Below, piece after piece: positions 1 through 8,715 of a stretch of DNA of 64,000 bases. Each line of letters starts with the position of its first letter. Positions within the stretch are counted from its first letter, which is position 1. Origin of the DNA: Saccharopolyspora gregorii (lineage in GTDB: Bacteria; Actinomycetota; Actinomycetes; Mycobacteriales; Pseudonocardiaceae); the NCBI RefSeq assembly GCF_024734405.1, contig NZ_CP059556.1, positions 2,170,001 to 2,234,000 of the forward strand, read 5' to 3'. The notes beneath the pieces were generated by a model. The model saw nothing but the letters and a program-made list of their open reading frames with translations. It was not told the DNA's origin and did no database searches. The translations under genes and the position numbers were made by a program.

Positions 1-156
1 CGCCAGGTTGTCCAAAGTGGACAGGATCGGGGCGAGCACGTCGTCGAGGCCGGCGGTGAACTGCTGCGCGAGGTGGTCGTCCGCGTACATCCCGGGCAGC
101 TGTTCCCCCATCGGGTAGCGGCTGCGCAGTCCGGGGATCCCCGCCCGCCGCGTCAC
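1..156 (-). CDS. eCIS/phage tail protein, P2 gpI-like (Afp12-like), partial
   Basis: Only the first 52 codons lie in the window; the gene runs off the left edge. The GTG start overlaps the stop of the J-like baseplate gene (GTGA), so it continues the same operon. The visible N-terminus reads GLRSRYPMGEQLPGMYADD, then QQFTAGLDDVLAPILSTLDN. This is the pattern of the TIGR02242 tail-protein domain: an LR..LP.-YAD opening followed by a helix ending LAPI..TLDNL. In known eCIS and P2-like tails the protein is a baseplate wedge component. The family assignment is recognition from a short stretch, and the rest of the protein is not visible. Confidence 0.8.
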   Translation of the reverse strand, partial: MTRRAGIPGLRSRYPMGEQLPGMYADDHLAQQFTAGLDDVLAPILSTLDNLA

Positions 157-2117
157 CTGGGCTCCGCGCCGTCGTGCGGGACGACCACGACCTGGTGCTG
201 GTGGGAGAACACGAGGGCGTGCGCGGGCAGGTCGATGCGGTCGGCCGGGGTGCCGCGCCTGCCGGTGATCGGGTCGGCGGGGAACAACCGCACCTCCTCG
301 ACGAGCCCGACGCCGTCGACGCGTTGCAGGACGGCGAAGACCTCGCCGACCTGCACGGGCCGGCCGAACGGCCAGCCGGTGCCGTCGGCGCCGCCGCGCA
401 ACGGGTTCAGGTGCGCGTACAGCGCGTCGAGGGCGTCGCGGTCGATCCGGCCGGTGTCGGCGCCGGTGGAGCGGAGCCGGGCCACCACGGTGATGCCCTG
501 GTAGAACGGCGGTTCCACCACGATCCGCGCCCCCAGCAGCCTGCGTTCGTCGAGCCGCGAGGCGATGGTCGCCAGCAGCTGCTCGGAGGGGATGAGCTGC
601 TCGAAGCGGATGCGATCACCGGTGTCGGCGACGGCGCCTGGCACGACGAGCAGCCGGGCCGCGCCGGGGTCCTGCTCGGCCGCGGCGGGCAGGCAGCGGA
701 TGCGGGCGGCGGCGGGTGCGGCTTGGCGGGCGATCTGCTCGTGGTCGGCGGCGGTGACGGCCCGTTCCTGCAGTTGCAGCTGGTGCGGGGCGCGGATCTT
801 CGCCTCGGCGATGGTCTCGCCGTCGACGCCGCCGATGGCGGCTTCCCGGTTCTCCACCTCGGAGATGTAGGGCTCGGAGCTGCGCAGCACGGAGATGGCG
901 CCGCGCGCGACGTTGCCGGCCCGGCCGCCTCCGGTGCGGTAGCGGGGGATGCGCAGCTGGGCGCCCTTCGCCGGGACGGCGCCGTAGTACCGCAGCGAAC
1001 CGTCGGGCAGCCGCACGGCCGGAGGGAAGCCGAACTCGCCGGTGGTGGGGTCGAGGGTGACGTGCCGGTCGGTGGGGCCGGAGCGGCCGAAGTGGTCGAC
1101 GACGGTCCAGTCCTCCCAGCCGTCCTCGGTGGAGACCTGGACGACGACGGGGTCGCCGTCGGTGAGCACCGGCGCGACGTCCGCGGTGAACCGCTGCCCG
1201 GGGACCCCGGCGGATTCGCCGAGGGGCACGTCGGTGTGCGCCTCGGCGTGCTCGACGCCGGTGGTGCCGCCGACGGTGGAGACCTCGGCGACGCGGACGG
1301 TGGGTGATTCGGAGTAGAACGGCTGGTCCGGCACGGGCGCGGTGACGCGGCAGCGCAACCACCCGGCGCGCACCCCGGCGACGGTGGAGGGCGTGTGCCC
1401 GGGCCCGATCTGCAGCAGCACCTCACCGGGCTTGTTGAGCCCGCCGGTGGTGTCCTCGAAAGCCTCGCACTCGGCCCAGCGGGTGCCGTCCCACGCCTCC
1501 CACACCAGCGGCGGCTGGCGCGGGTCGACGCCGATGCCTTCGACCCGGCTGTCGAGCTCGACGGCGATGACGCAGCGCGGCACGGCGCCGCTGAGCCCGA
1601 ACAGCATGGCGTCGCCGACGGCGGGTTCGGTCTGGAAGCAGGGCACGTCCTCGGCGGCGGCGAGGTCGGCGGTGCGGTCCTCGATGGTGCCGGTGGCGGA
1701 GATCGTGACGAGGGTGCGCAGTTCGCAGGGCACGATCGGCAGCTCGTGCTCGGTGGCGAACACGACTTCCCGGTCGGCTTCGGAGTGGGCGGTGGCGACC
1801 TCGGTGCCGCGCGGCAGCAGCACGGTGTCGGGTTGTGCGGTGGAGAGCCAGAAGGTCACGTCGCCGCGGGCGGCGGTGGGCGGGAACAGGCGCACGCCCA
1901 TCAGGTCCAGGAACGCGAGGTAGTTCTTCTCCGGCACCCGGTTGAGCCGGTAGACGAGCTGGTCGACCATGTGCGCGAAGGTCTCGATGAGCGTGACGCC
2001 CGGGTCGGAGACGTTGTGGTCGGTCCACTCGGGGGCGCGCTGCTGCACGTAGCGCTTCGCCTCGTCGACGAGCTGCTGGAAGCGCCGGTCGTCGAGGTTG
2101 GGCGTGGGGATCGCCAT
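153..2117 (-). CDS. Putative baseplate assembly protein (J/gp6-like, Afp11-like)
   Basis: A 654-residue protein matching the TIGR02243 baseplate assembly family in length and in its opening: MAIPTPNLDDRRFQQLVDEA, then PEWTDHNVSDPGVTLIE, then LNRVPEKNYLAFLDLMGVRL. In eCIS particles the J/gp6-like protein forms the baseplate wedge ring that joins spike, tube and sheath. The start overlaps the gp25 stop by one base (TGATG) and the next gene begins in its stop codon, so translation is coupled. The middle of the protein (about residues 200-430) is beta-rich and the C-terminal part carries the R-rich J-like domain. An ORF on the opposite strand over the same bases is a codon-bias shadow. Confidence 0.93.
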   Translation of the reverse strand: MAIPTPNLDDRRFQQLVDEAKRYVQQRAPEWTDHNVSDPGVTLIETFAHMVDQLVYRLNRVPEKNYLAFLDLMGVRLFPPTAARGDVTFWLSTAQPDTVLLPRGTEVATAHSEADREVVFATEHELPIVPCELRTLVTISATGTIEDRTADLAAAEDVPCFQTEPAVGDAMLFGLSGAVPRCVIAVELDSRVEGIGVDPRQPPLVWEAWDGTRWAECEAFEDTTGGLNKPGEVLLQIGPGHTPSTVAGVRAGWLRCRVTAPVPDQPFYSESPTVRVAEVSTVGGTTGVEHAEAHTDVPLGESAGVPGQRFTADVAPVLTDGDPVVVQVSTEDGWEDWTVVDHFGRSGPTDRHVTLDPTTGEFGFPPAVRLPDGSLRYYGAVPAKGAQLRIPRYRTGGGRAGNVARGAISVLRSSEPYISEVENREAAIGGVDGETIAEAKIRAPHQLQLQERAVTAADHEQIARQAAPAAARIRCLPAAAEQDPGAARLLVVPGAVADTGDRIRFEQLIPSEQLLATIASRLDERRLLGARIVVEPPFYQGITVVARLRSTGADTGRIDRDALDALYAHLNPLRGGADGTGWPFGRPVQVGEVFAVLQRVDGVGLVEEVRLFPADPITGRRGTPADRIDLPAHALVFSHQHQVVVVPHDGAEPR

Positions 2118-2539
2118 CAGGCCGCTCCTCCCGCCTCGGAGCCGCCGCCGTCGGGGATGGTGTAGAAGGGGAACACGAGGTTGCGGCGGTCGTTGGTGGA
2201 CCGCAGCACGTAGTGCACGTCGATGTAGAGCACGCCTTCCTCGTCGGGGTCCAGGGCGACGACGACGTCCTCGACCTCGATGCGCGGTTCCCAGCGCTGC
2301 AGCGCGGACCGCACCTCGTGGGCGATGCGCCCGGCGGTCGCGCCGTCGGTGGGGGAGAAGACGTAGTCGTGGACGCCGCAGCCGAACTCGGGCCGCATGG
2401 GGCGTTCGCCGGGTGCGGTGCCCAGGACGAGCCGGATGGCCTCCTCGATCTCCTGCTCGCGCCCGACGAGCCCGATGCCGCCGGTGGGGGTGACGCGAAG
2501 CGGGAACCCCCAGCCGCGGCCGATGAACCGCTCGCTCAC
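2117..2539 (-). CDS. gp25/GPW-like baseplate wedge protein (Afp9-like)
   Basis: A 140-residue protein with the hallmark gp25 signature: LVGREQEIEEAIRLVLGT, then PGERPMRPEFGCGVHDYVF. The conserved arginine/glutamate pair after PGER and the FGCG motif are what trigger sheath contraction contacts in the T4 gp25 family. Translation begins at a GTG that overlaps the PAAR stop (GTGA) and ends inside the ATG of the J-like gene, giving a tightly coupled baseplate block. Length and motif placement are normal for the family. Confidence 0.94.
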   Translation of the reverse strand: MSERFIGRGWGFPLRVTPTGGIGLVGREQEIEEAIRLVLGTAPGERPMRPEFGCGVHDYVFSPTDGATAGRIAHEVRSALQRWEPRIEVEDVVVALDPDEEGVLYIDVHYVLRSTNDRRNLVFPFYTIPDGGGSEAGGAA

Positions 2540-2850
2540 ATCGGGCCCCCGATCAGGACGTTGAACGCGCCGATCTGGACCTGGGAGCCGCAGCTGCTCT
2601 TGTCGTTCATCTTCGCGGCGGGCAACCCGCTGATCAGCACGACGCCGCCGCGCGGTGGGCTGGGCACCAGGACGTTCGCGGGCCCGAGCAGCGCGTCCGG
2701 TCCCTTGGGGCAGGCGACGATGCTGCCGGTGACCGCGGCCGGTTTCCCGCCGATGAGCACGGTCGCGACCCTGGCGGCGGCGGGTCCCGGCGGAGCACCG
2801 ACCACGCCCCCGTGGTTGGTGGCGTCGCCGATCCGGGCGGCTGGTGGCAT
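2536..2850 (-). CDS. PAAR-domain spike-tip protein (Afp10-like)
   Basis: A 104-residue protein rich in glycine with paired short beta repeats: AARIGDATNHGG, then IGGKPAAVTGS, then LISGLPAAKMNDKSSCG and FNVLIGGP. This matches PAAR proteins, which sharpen the VgrG trimer tip in T6SS and eCIS. The start is the ATG at 2850, just after a GAGGAGA ribosome site; a longer open frame upstream (to 3468) is antisense-type arginine-rich filler inside the VgrG gene and is rejected. It sits between gp25 and VgrG, the usual eCIS position. No effector extension is fused to it. Confidence 0.93.
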   Translation of the reverse strand: MPPAARIGDATNHGGVVGAPPGPAAARVATVLIGGKPAAVTGSIVACPKGPDALLGPANVLVPSPPRGGVVLISGLPAAKMNDKSSCGSQVQIGAFNVLIGGPM

Positions 2851-2876
2851 CGGGGTCTCCTCTCGCTGTGGGTGGG

Positions 2877-4697
2877 TCAGTTGATCCGGACGAGCATGGC
2901 GTGCAGGGCGGCGGTGCCGCCGCCGTCGATGTCGGCGGACAGGGAGCCCTTCAGCGAGGCGTTCTGCAGGGCGCTGATCCGGGCGTCGGCGGTGGCGTCG
3001 AGGTTGATGTTGCGGCCCTTGACCTTGACCTCGCCCGTGCCCGCGTCGAGGGTGATCCCCCCGTCGTCCAACGTGATCGAGCTGAGCGAGCCGCGGCCGC
3101 CGGGCCGCTTCACCGCGATCTCGATGGTCCTGGCCTTCTCGTCGAGCCGGACCTCCAGCCGGTCGTCGCCGCTGGCGATCCGCACTCCCGGCGGCCCCTT
3201 CTTGCTGTCGATCAGTTCGAGCCGGTGCCCGTCGCGGGAGACCAGCGAGCGCCGGGCGACCTTGCCGCGTTCGATCAGCGGGATGTCGTGCTCGGACGGC
3301 TTGTCCTTGCCGTTGTAGAGCCCGCCGAGCACGTACGGCTTGTCCAGGCAGCCCTGTTCGAAGGCGACGAGGACTTCGTCGTTCACGCTCGGGCTGATGA
3401 CGCCGCCGCCCTGCCCGCCGAGCTGCACGCTGCGCGCCCAGTCGGAGACGTACTTGGCGTCGAGCCACGGGAAGGTGAGCTTCACCCAGCCGCGGCCGCC
3501 GCCGGCGGGTTCGCTGACGTCGGTGACGATCGCGTTGACCACGCCCGGGATGCGCGGCCCCCGGTCGGGCGCGTTGGCGCCGGTGGTGAGCCCGGCCAGC
3601 GACCGGTCCGGGCTGGTGCTGACCTGCACGGTGGTGCGGTAGCCGAGGCCCGGTTCGATGACGTGGTGCACCGCGGTGGCGGTGTACTTGCCGGAGAACT
3701 TGTCGCCCGCGTTGCCGAGCGCGACCGGCACGCCCGCGCGCAGCTTCGGATCGCCCTCGACGACCGCTTCGACCTCGCCGAGCCCGGCGCTGGTGGCGGC
3801 CGACAGCGACTCCGCCAGCGCGTCGGCTTCGGCTCGGGTGCCGTAGGCCGTGTCGGTGACGGTGGTGCTGCTCTTCTTCCCGAAGTCCTTGATCGCCTCG
3901 GCCGGGGTCATGCCGGGAACGGTGGTCCCGCTCCGGGTGACGGTCTGCTCGGCGACGACGGGTTTCTTCGCCTGCACGTCCCAGCCGCGGACTTCGACCT
4001 TGCCGACCTGGTCGGTGGAGGTGAGCACGGCGCGCAGCGCCATCAGGTTCCGCCCGTACTCCAGCACGAACGGGCTCTTCGCCGCGGAGGTGCTGGGCGC
4101 GGGCGCCGAGGCGGCGGGGGCGAGCGGGGCGAAGTCGAGCTTGCCGGTCTCGTCGACGCGGACCGTGACGCCGTGCTCCTGGGCGAGGTTCTGCAGGAAG
4201 TCCCAGTCGGAGATGTTGGGCTGGGCCAGCTGGGTGTAGGTGATCGGTTTGGCCCGCACCTCCCCGACCGTCAGCCCGGCTGCGGTGGCGACCTTCTTCA
4301 CGATGGCGTCGGCCTTCATGTTCTTGTACGCCACCACCTTCCGGCCGCGCAACAGCCGGTGCGCCTTGTTCATCGCGCGCACCACGGTGAACGAGCCGGT
4401 GCCGTCGGAGTCCAGTTCCAGCGCGGTGACCTCGCCGGCGAACAGCTTCTCCGGCGTCCCGCCGCCCGCGGTGGACATGGACACGGTCAGCGCGGTGCCG
4501 ATGGTGATGGGGGTGGCGGTGAGCAGTTCGTGGTCCGGGTCCCGGAAGGTGAGGGTCGCCGCGTCGGGCAGGCCGACGTTCTCATCGACGACGCAGGACA
4601 CCAGCTGCTCCTGCCAGGGCGGGGGCAGCTTGCCGGGGCACTTGATGATCGGATCGGCGGCGAACGACCTGCCGTCCTGCTCTGCGGAACTTCCCAT
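2877..4697 (-). CDS. VgrG-like central spike protein (gp27/gp5-like, Afp8-like)
   Basis: A 606-residue spike protein. The N-terminal two thirds is the gp27-like hub, with LTFRDPDHELL near residue 50 and an ISDWDFLQNLAQEHG motif near residue 165. It is followed by a gp5-type OB fold (KLTFPWLDAKYVSDWARS, then PSVNDEVLVAFEQG, then YVLGGLYNGKD) and a C-terminal repeated beta-helix needle (LDDGGITLDAGTGEVKVKG). The ATG at 4697 overlaps the LysM stop (TGATG); the longer frame to 5267 is a shadow. The trimer would carry the PAAR tip encoded just downstream. An alanine/serine-rich linker near residues 225-245 is not obviously conserved. Confidence 0.93.
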   Translation of the reverse strand: MGSSAEQDGRSFAADPIIKCPGKLPPPWQEQLVSCVVDENVGLPDAATLTFRDPDHELLTATPITIGTALTVSMSTAGGGTPEKLFAGEVTALELDSDGTGSFTVVRAMNKAHRLLRGRKVVAYKNMKADAIVKKVATAAGLTVGEVRAKPITYTQLAQPNISDWDFLQNLAQEHGVTVRVDETGKLDFAPLAPAASAPAPSTSAAKSPFVLEYGRNLMALRAVLTSTDQVGKVEVRGWDVQAKKPVVAEQTVTRSGTTVPGMTPAEAIKDFGKKSSTTVTDTAYGTRAEADALAESLSAATSAGLGEVEAVVEGDPKLRAGVPVALGNAGDKFSGKYTATAVHHVIEPGLGYRTTVQVSTSPDRSLAGLTTGANAPDRGPRIPGVVNAIVTDVSEPAGGGRGWVKLTFPWLDAKYVSDWARSVQLGGQGGGVISPSVNDEVLVAFEQGCLDKPYVLGGLYNGKDKPSEHDIPLIERGKVARRSLVSRDGHRLELIDSKKGPPGVRIASGDDRLEVRLDEKARTIEIAVKRPGGRGSLSSITLDDGGITLDAGTGEVKVKGRNINLDATADARISALQNASLKGSLSADIDGGGTAALHAMLVRIN

Positions 4698-5416
4698 CAC
4701 GCACCGTCCTGTTCGGACTCGTCGAGGGCGGGGACGAGCAGTTCGCTGCCCGGCACCAGGACCATCGGGTCGTCGATCCCGTTGGCTTCGGCCACGTAGC
4801 GCCACGCCGTCGCGTCGCCGTACTCGTTCCAGGCGATCTGCGGGAGGCTGTCCCCGGCGATGACCCGGTGGGTGCGGCGCGCGGAGTCCGAGCCGGAGGT
4901 GGAGTTCTGCCCGGGGGTGTCGACGCTGGCTTCCTCGATGCCCAGCGAGCAGGTGGCGCGCAGCGGTTTGCCGTCGACGTCGAACAGCGAGTAGTCCACC
5001 GAGAAGCTGTTGAGCACCCCGTCGAACGAGGTGGTGCGGGCGGTGCCCCACTCGAACCGGACCCACGGGCTGGCCGGGGTCTTGGCAGCGAGGCTCTTCG
5101 GGGTGGGCACGCAGGCCACCATGAGGTCTTCGACCTTCTTCTCCACCGAGTCGTCGTGCTTCTCGGTGGCGTCGAGGAACACCTCCAGCTGCAGCGAGCG
5201 GGGCCCGCTGCCGACGAACTCGGGCAGCGCCGATTCGGCGGCCATCCGGGCCGGTTTGCGCCGCCACTCGGTGCTCTTGGTCAGCGCGAGCTTGTTCGGG
5301 TTGAACTGGAGCTTGACGCGCTTGAGCGTCGCCCCGGGTTTCGCGCCGACCTTGGCGGGCGGTTCCATGATGAGGATTTCGGCGCGGGCGAGGTTCTTGG
5401 CGCTGGTGACGGCCAT
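4697..5416 (-). CDS. eCIS hub/tube-baseplate adaptor with C-terminal LysM (Afp7-like)
   Basis: A 239-residue protein. The N-terminal region (LKRVKLQFNPNKLALTKSTEW, about residues 31-51) is the conserved gp53-like opening of eCIS/phage adaptor proteins. The C-terminal ~55 residues form a LysM module (THRVIAGDSLPQIAWNEYGD, then WRYVAEANGIDDPMVLVPG). In related particles the protein joins the first tube ring to the spike; LysM can bind glycan, but in this family it is structural. It lies 13 bases upstream of nothing but the tube gene's stop side and overlaps the VgrG start, keeping the order tube-adaptor-spike seen in Afp/PVC clusters. Confidence 0.92.
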   Translation of the reverse strand: MAVTSAKNLARAEILIMEPPAKVGAKPGATLKRVKLQFNPNKLALTKSTEWRRKPARMAAESALPEFVGSGPRSLQLEVFLDATEKHDDSVEKKVEDLMVACVPTPKSLAAKTPASPWVRFEWGTARTTSFDGVLNSFSVDYSLFDVDGKPLRATCSLGIEEASVDTPGQNSTSGSDSARRTHRVIAGDSLPQIAWNEYGDATAWRYVAEANGIDDPMVLVPGSELLVPALDESEQDGA

Positions 5417-5429
5417 CGGGTTCCTCCTC

Positions 5430-5858
5430 TCAGGACGGTTGCAGGCCTTCGTGGGCGATCTCCAGGGTTTCGATCGCCGCCTGGGAGTTCGACGGGTCGA
5501 AGGACGGGCCCTGCCAGCTGACGGGCACGATGCCGATGACCTGCCAGCGGGCGATCGGCGTCAGGTTCGGCTTCAGCGCCACGATCTCGCCGTTCTTGCG
5601 CTCGGCCTTGCGCATCGTGTCCGACAGCCACTTCGCGATCTTGGTGGTGTCCCCGGTGACGGGGCGGGTGAGCGTGATGTTGGTCCAGGTGATGCGGGTG
5701 GGCAGCTGCCAGGAGAACGAGTTGTTGCCGCCTTCGGCGAACTGCTCCACCTCGACCTGCGCGCCGAGCCCGGAACAGGTGTGGAACCGGCCGAGGTCGT
5801 TGCCCGCGATGGCCAGCCGGAAGAACACGCTGCTGGCGAAGATGTCCGTCGACGACAT
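5430..5858 (-). CDS. gp19-type tail tube protein, second copy (Afp5/Afp1b-like)
   Basis: A 142-residue T4 gp19-family tube protein: SVFFRLAIAGNDLGRFHTCSG, then EQFAEGGNNSFSWQLPTR and a C-terminal WQGPSFDP...ETLEIAHEGL strand. The start is the ATG at 5858 with an AGAGGAG ribosome site seven bases upstream; an in-frame TTG at 5876 is less likely. It differs clearly from the other tube gene (9335-9775), as expected for a terminal tube ring that contacts the baseplate adaptor encoded immediately downstream. Confidence 0.92.
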   Translation of the reverse strand: MSSTDIFASSVFFRLAIAGNDLGRFHTCSGLGAQVEVEQFAEGGNNSFSWQLPTRITWTNITLTRPVTGDTTKIAKWLSDTMRKAERKNGEIVALKPNLTPIARWQVIGIVPVSWQGPSFDPSNSQAAIETLEIAHEGLQPS

Positions 5859-5872
5859 CGGTGTGCTCCTCT

Positions 5873-8710
5873 TCAACGCCTGCGGTCGTAGGTGCGGCCG
5901 AACCGTTCGCGGCCGTGGCGCAGCTCGGTGCGCAGCAGCCGTCCGACGGGTTCGATGAGGCGGCGGGCGAGTTCCTCGATGTCCTGCTCGCCGCCGGTGC
6001 CGGTGGTGGGTTCGGGGTCGGCGCTCTCCTGGTGCTGCTTGGGCACGACGGTGACGGGGACACCGGGCGGGACGCCGGGGACCTGCGGGGCGGGCTCGTC
6101 CTGCGTCGGCGCCGACCGCGCGGCAGGCGGCGATTCCGGGGCGGTGCGGCGCTGCACCGGCCGGGCTGCGCGCATCGGCGGCCGTGCACCCGGGCCGTCC
6201 GCCGCGGAGCCGGGTGGGGCGGGCGCCGGTTCGGCCGCCGCGGAGTCCGGCGGGGGCGGTTCGGCCGCCACCGCGGGGAGGGCCGCCGGGGTGGCCGAAC
6301 GCTGCACCGGTGCCGGGTCGGCCGGTCGGTCCCCGGGCTCGCGGCGCGTCCAGCGCAGCGGCGCCACGGCCCGGTGCTCGGCCGGTGGCGCCGTCGCGTT
6401 CGGCCGCGGCTGGTCCAGCCGGGTTCGCGTGGTCAGCGGCCGCGTGGTGAGCAGCGGGCGGGCGCGCTGCACCGGGGCGGAGAGGTGCGTCGGGTCGTGG
6501 TGCGGCCGGAGGGCCAGGTCGGGTTCGTCCGGCGAGTCCGGCCGCGCGCGCTGGACGGAACGCGTACCGGTGGAGACCTCGTGCGGGCCGGCGAGCGGCG
6601 TCTCCGGTGCGTCCGCGCCGCTCGGTGCGGTGAGCCGCTGCACCGGGGTGCCGTGCGGTGCCGCCGCTTCCGGGGCGGTGGTGCTCGACGAACGCCGCAC
6701 CGGGGTGGCCGCTCGGTGCGGTGCGGTGGCGGGGCCGGACGACTGCTGCGAGGCAGGACCGGGCGAGTGCCGCGTGGCGGAGATCGGCGGTTGCCGTGCG
6801 CCGGAGCTGCTCGGGGTAGCCGGATTCCGCTGTGCGGTGGGCAGTTCGGCGCTGGGCGAGTGCCCCGGCGCCCCGGCGGGATGCGCGGGGGTGCCGCTCG
6901 CCGAGCGCTGGATCGTCGTGTCGCCGAGCAGGGGTGCGGTGCCGTGGTCCGCGCCGCCGTGCGGCGGTGCTCCGGCGGCGTCCTGGATCCGGCTGCGCTG
7001 GACCGGAGTCGCCGGGCCGGTGCCTGCGGGCTCGGAGCTCGAACCGGCGAGCGGCGTGGCGACCGGATCCGCCGGTGCGGGGTCGTCCGGCGTCGTCGCC
7101 CGCGGTTCGGTCCGCGTGCTCGGGGTGCGCTGGACCTGCGGGGCGGCGTCGCCGAGCAGCGGCGCGGCCTCCGCCGCACCGCCGGGGACGACCGGCCCGG
7201 GTGTGGGTGGGGTGCCGCCGGGACGCAGCGGGGTCGCCGACTCCGGCAGCCGACCGAGCGGTTCGCCGAGGCCACCGCGGGAGTTCGGCGTGCTGTGCCG
7301 CACTTCGGGGTTCGAGGTGGGCGGGCGCTTCCGGCCGCGCCCGGCCCGGGAAGGGCGGTCGGGCTGCTGCTCCGGCGCCGGTTCCGCGGCGCGCTGCACC
7401 AGTGGCGGTGGTTCGGGGGAGCCCGTCGACTCGTGGTGCAGCGGCACCGCTCCGGAGGGCATCCGCTGCACCGGGCCGCCCAGACCGGACTGCTCGGGAG
7501 ATCGGTCCGCGCCCAACGTGGGGCGGCTGCCCGGCGGTCCGCCCGGTGCGGTCGATCCGGTCCCGGCCGTGCTGGGTGCGGTGCCGGAGTCCGCCGGTGT
7601 ACCAGGGCTGCTCGGGGCGGTCGGCCGAGGCGCGTCGGACCGCTCCGGTGGCGCGTCGGCGTCCGCGCGGCGCTGCAGCACGAGATCCACGTCCGGCCCC
7701 GGCGGTGCGGCGTCCGCCTGCCCCGCGTCCGTGCCCGGCGCGGTGATCGCGGGCAGCCGGCGCGGGGTGGCGCGGGTGATCGGTCGTGCCCTGGTCAGCG
7801 GCGGGGCGAGCCTGCGCAGGGCGACCCGCTGCACCGCGGCCGAGCCGGGGGAACCGCTGTCGGTGTCTCCGCTCGAAGCGGTCGAACCCGCGCCGGACGA
7901 CCGCTCACCGGACGAGCTCGTACCGCCCGAGGTCGTACTGCCCGAGGTCGTGCCGGGCGCGGCCGCGCTGGAGGATGCCGTGCCGGACGAGCTCGGCGTG
8001 CTCGACGTGGCTGCCGTGCGCTGCGAACCGGCGCGTCCGGACGGCCCGCTCCCGGACGAACCGGCCGCGCCCGCAGCCCTCGCCGAGCCCGAAGAACTCG
8101 CCGAGCCCGAAGAACCCGCCGCGCCCGAAGAACTCGCCGAGTCCGAAGAACCCGCCGCGCCGGACGCACCGGACACCACGCCCGCGCGGGACGACGAACC
8201 GGCCGGACGCGCCGAACCACCCGAGTGGCTGTCCGCTCCCGCCGTCCCGCCCCCGGACGCCGCTCCGCGCGCAGCACCCCGGCCACGCCCGAGGATCCGG
8301 CCCGCCGACCGCTGCACGGCCCGCCGCCCCGAATGCGGAACCGGCGCGTCCGAGTCCGAAGTGGACTCCGCTTCCGGCCGCACCCAGGTGAACTCCTCGC
8401 CGTCCGACCGCTGCACCGGTCGCCCTCCCGCGCGCGCCAGCCCGCGCATCACGCCGCTCGGCGCTGCACCGGAGAGCCGGTGCCCGAGCCCGCCGCTGGT
8501 GACCCCGTGGTCCCGGAACGACGCGACGGACGCGCGGAAGCGCTCGGGCCGGATCACCTCGCCCGAGTCGCGCTGCAGCACGCCGCGCATCGGCGCCGTG
8601 CGACGCCAGCCACCGTCCGGTTCCGATGCGGGGGCGGCCGGTGCGGGTGCGGTCTCCGGCTCCGGGGCGTCCCGGCCGAAGAAGCGGCGCAGCGGGTTCC
8701 AGCGGCTCAT
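5873..8710 (-). CDS. Disordered VQR-repeat protein of the eCIS operon (945 aa)
   Basis: I recognise the type (large low-complexity protein in actinobacterial eCIS operons) but know no function. It has a short basic N-terminus (MSRWNPLRRFFGRD), a conserved-looking stretch VIRPERFRASVASFRDHG near residue 55, a Ser/Ala/Gly block at about 150-300, then Pro/Ala/Thr-rich sequence. It closes with an amphipathic helix (DIEELARRLIEPVGRLLRTE). The tripeptide VQR occurs 12 times and close variants (LQR, IQR, AQR, VRR) five more, at irregular spacing. No signal peptide or membrane segment is seen. The ATG at 8710 was chosen because sequence upstream in this frame overlaps the DUF6760 gene. Its place next to tube and adaptor genes suggests a structural ruler, cargo or scaffold. 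Confidence 0.8.
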   Translation of the reverse strand: MSRWNPLRRFFGRDAPEPETAPAPAAPASEPDGGWRRTAPMRGVLQRDSGEVIRPERFRASVASFRDHGVTSGGLGHRLSGAAPSGVMRGLARAGGRPVQRSDGEEFTWVRPEAESTSDSDAPVPHSGRRAVQRSAGRILGRGRGAARGAASGGGTAGADSHSGGSARPAGSSSRAGVVSGASGAAGSSDSASSSGAAGSSGSASSSGSARAAGAAGSSGSGPSGRAGSQRTAATSSTPSSSGTASSSAAAPGTTSGSTTSGGTSSSGERSSGAGSTASSGDTDSGSPGSAAVQRVALRRLAPPLTRARPITRATPRRLPAITAPGTDAGQADAAPPGPDVDLVLQRRADADAPPERSDAPRPTAPSSPGTPADSGTAPSTAGTGSTAPGGPPGSRPTLGADRSPEQSGLGGPVQRMPSGAVPLHHESTGSPEPPPLVQRAAEPAPEQQPDRPSRAGRGRKRPPTSNPEVRHSTPNSRGGLGEPLGRLPESATPLRPGGTPPTPGPVVPGGAAEAAPLLGDAAPQVQRTPSTRTEPRATTPDDPAPADPVATPLAGSSSEPAGTGPATPVQRSRIQDAAGAPPHGGADHGTAPLLGDTTIQRSASGTPAHPAGAPGHSPSAELPTAQRNPATPSSSGARQPPISATRHSPGPASQQSSGPATAPHRAATPVRRSSSTTAPEAAAPHGTPVQRLTAPSGADAPETPLAGPHEVSTGTRSVQRARPDSPDEPDLALRPHHDPTHLSAPVQRARPLLTTRPLTTRTRLDQPRPNATAPPAEHRAVAPLRWTRREPGDRPADPAPVQRSATPAALPAVAAEPPPPDSAAAEPAPAPPGSAADGPGARPPMRAARPVQRRTAPESPPAARSAPTQDEPAPQVPGVPPGVPVTVVPKQHQESADPEPTTGTGGEQDIEELARRLIEPVGRLLRTELRHGRERFGRTYDRRR
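8091..8162. repeat. Two tandem 36-bp repeats inside the VQR-repeat gene
   Basis: Two adjacent copies of a 36-bp unit beginning gaagaactcgccgag, with two mismatches between them, encode the Ser/Ala/Gly block of the VQR protein on the minus strand. A partial third copy precedes them. Such slippage repeats make the gene length variable between strains. Confidence 0.8.
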
Positions 8711-8715
8711 CCGGC

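Noticed and set aside
4697-5416. Peptidoglycan hydrolase role for the LysM protein
   Set aside because: The LysM module is fused to an eCIS adaptor N-terminus in the middle of the baseplate genes, and no catalytic domain is present.
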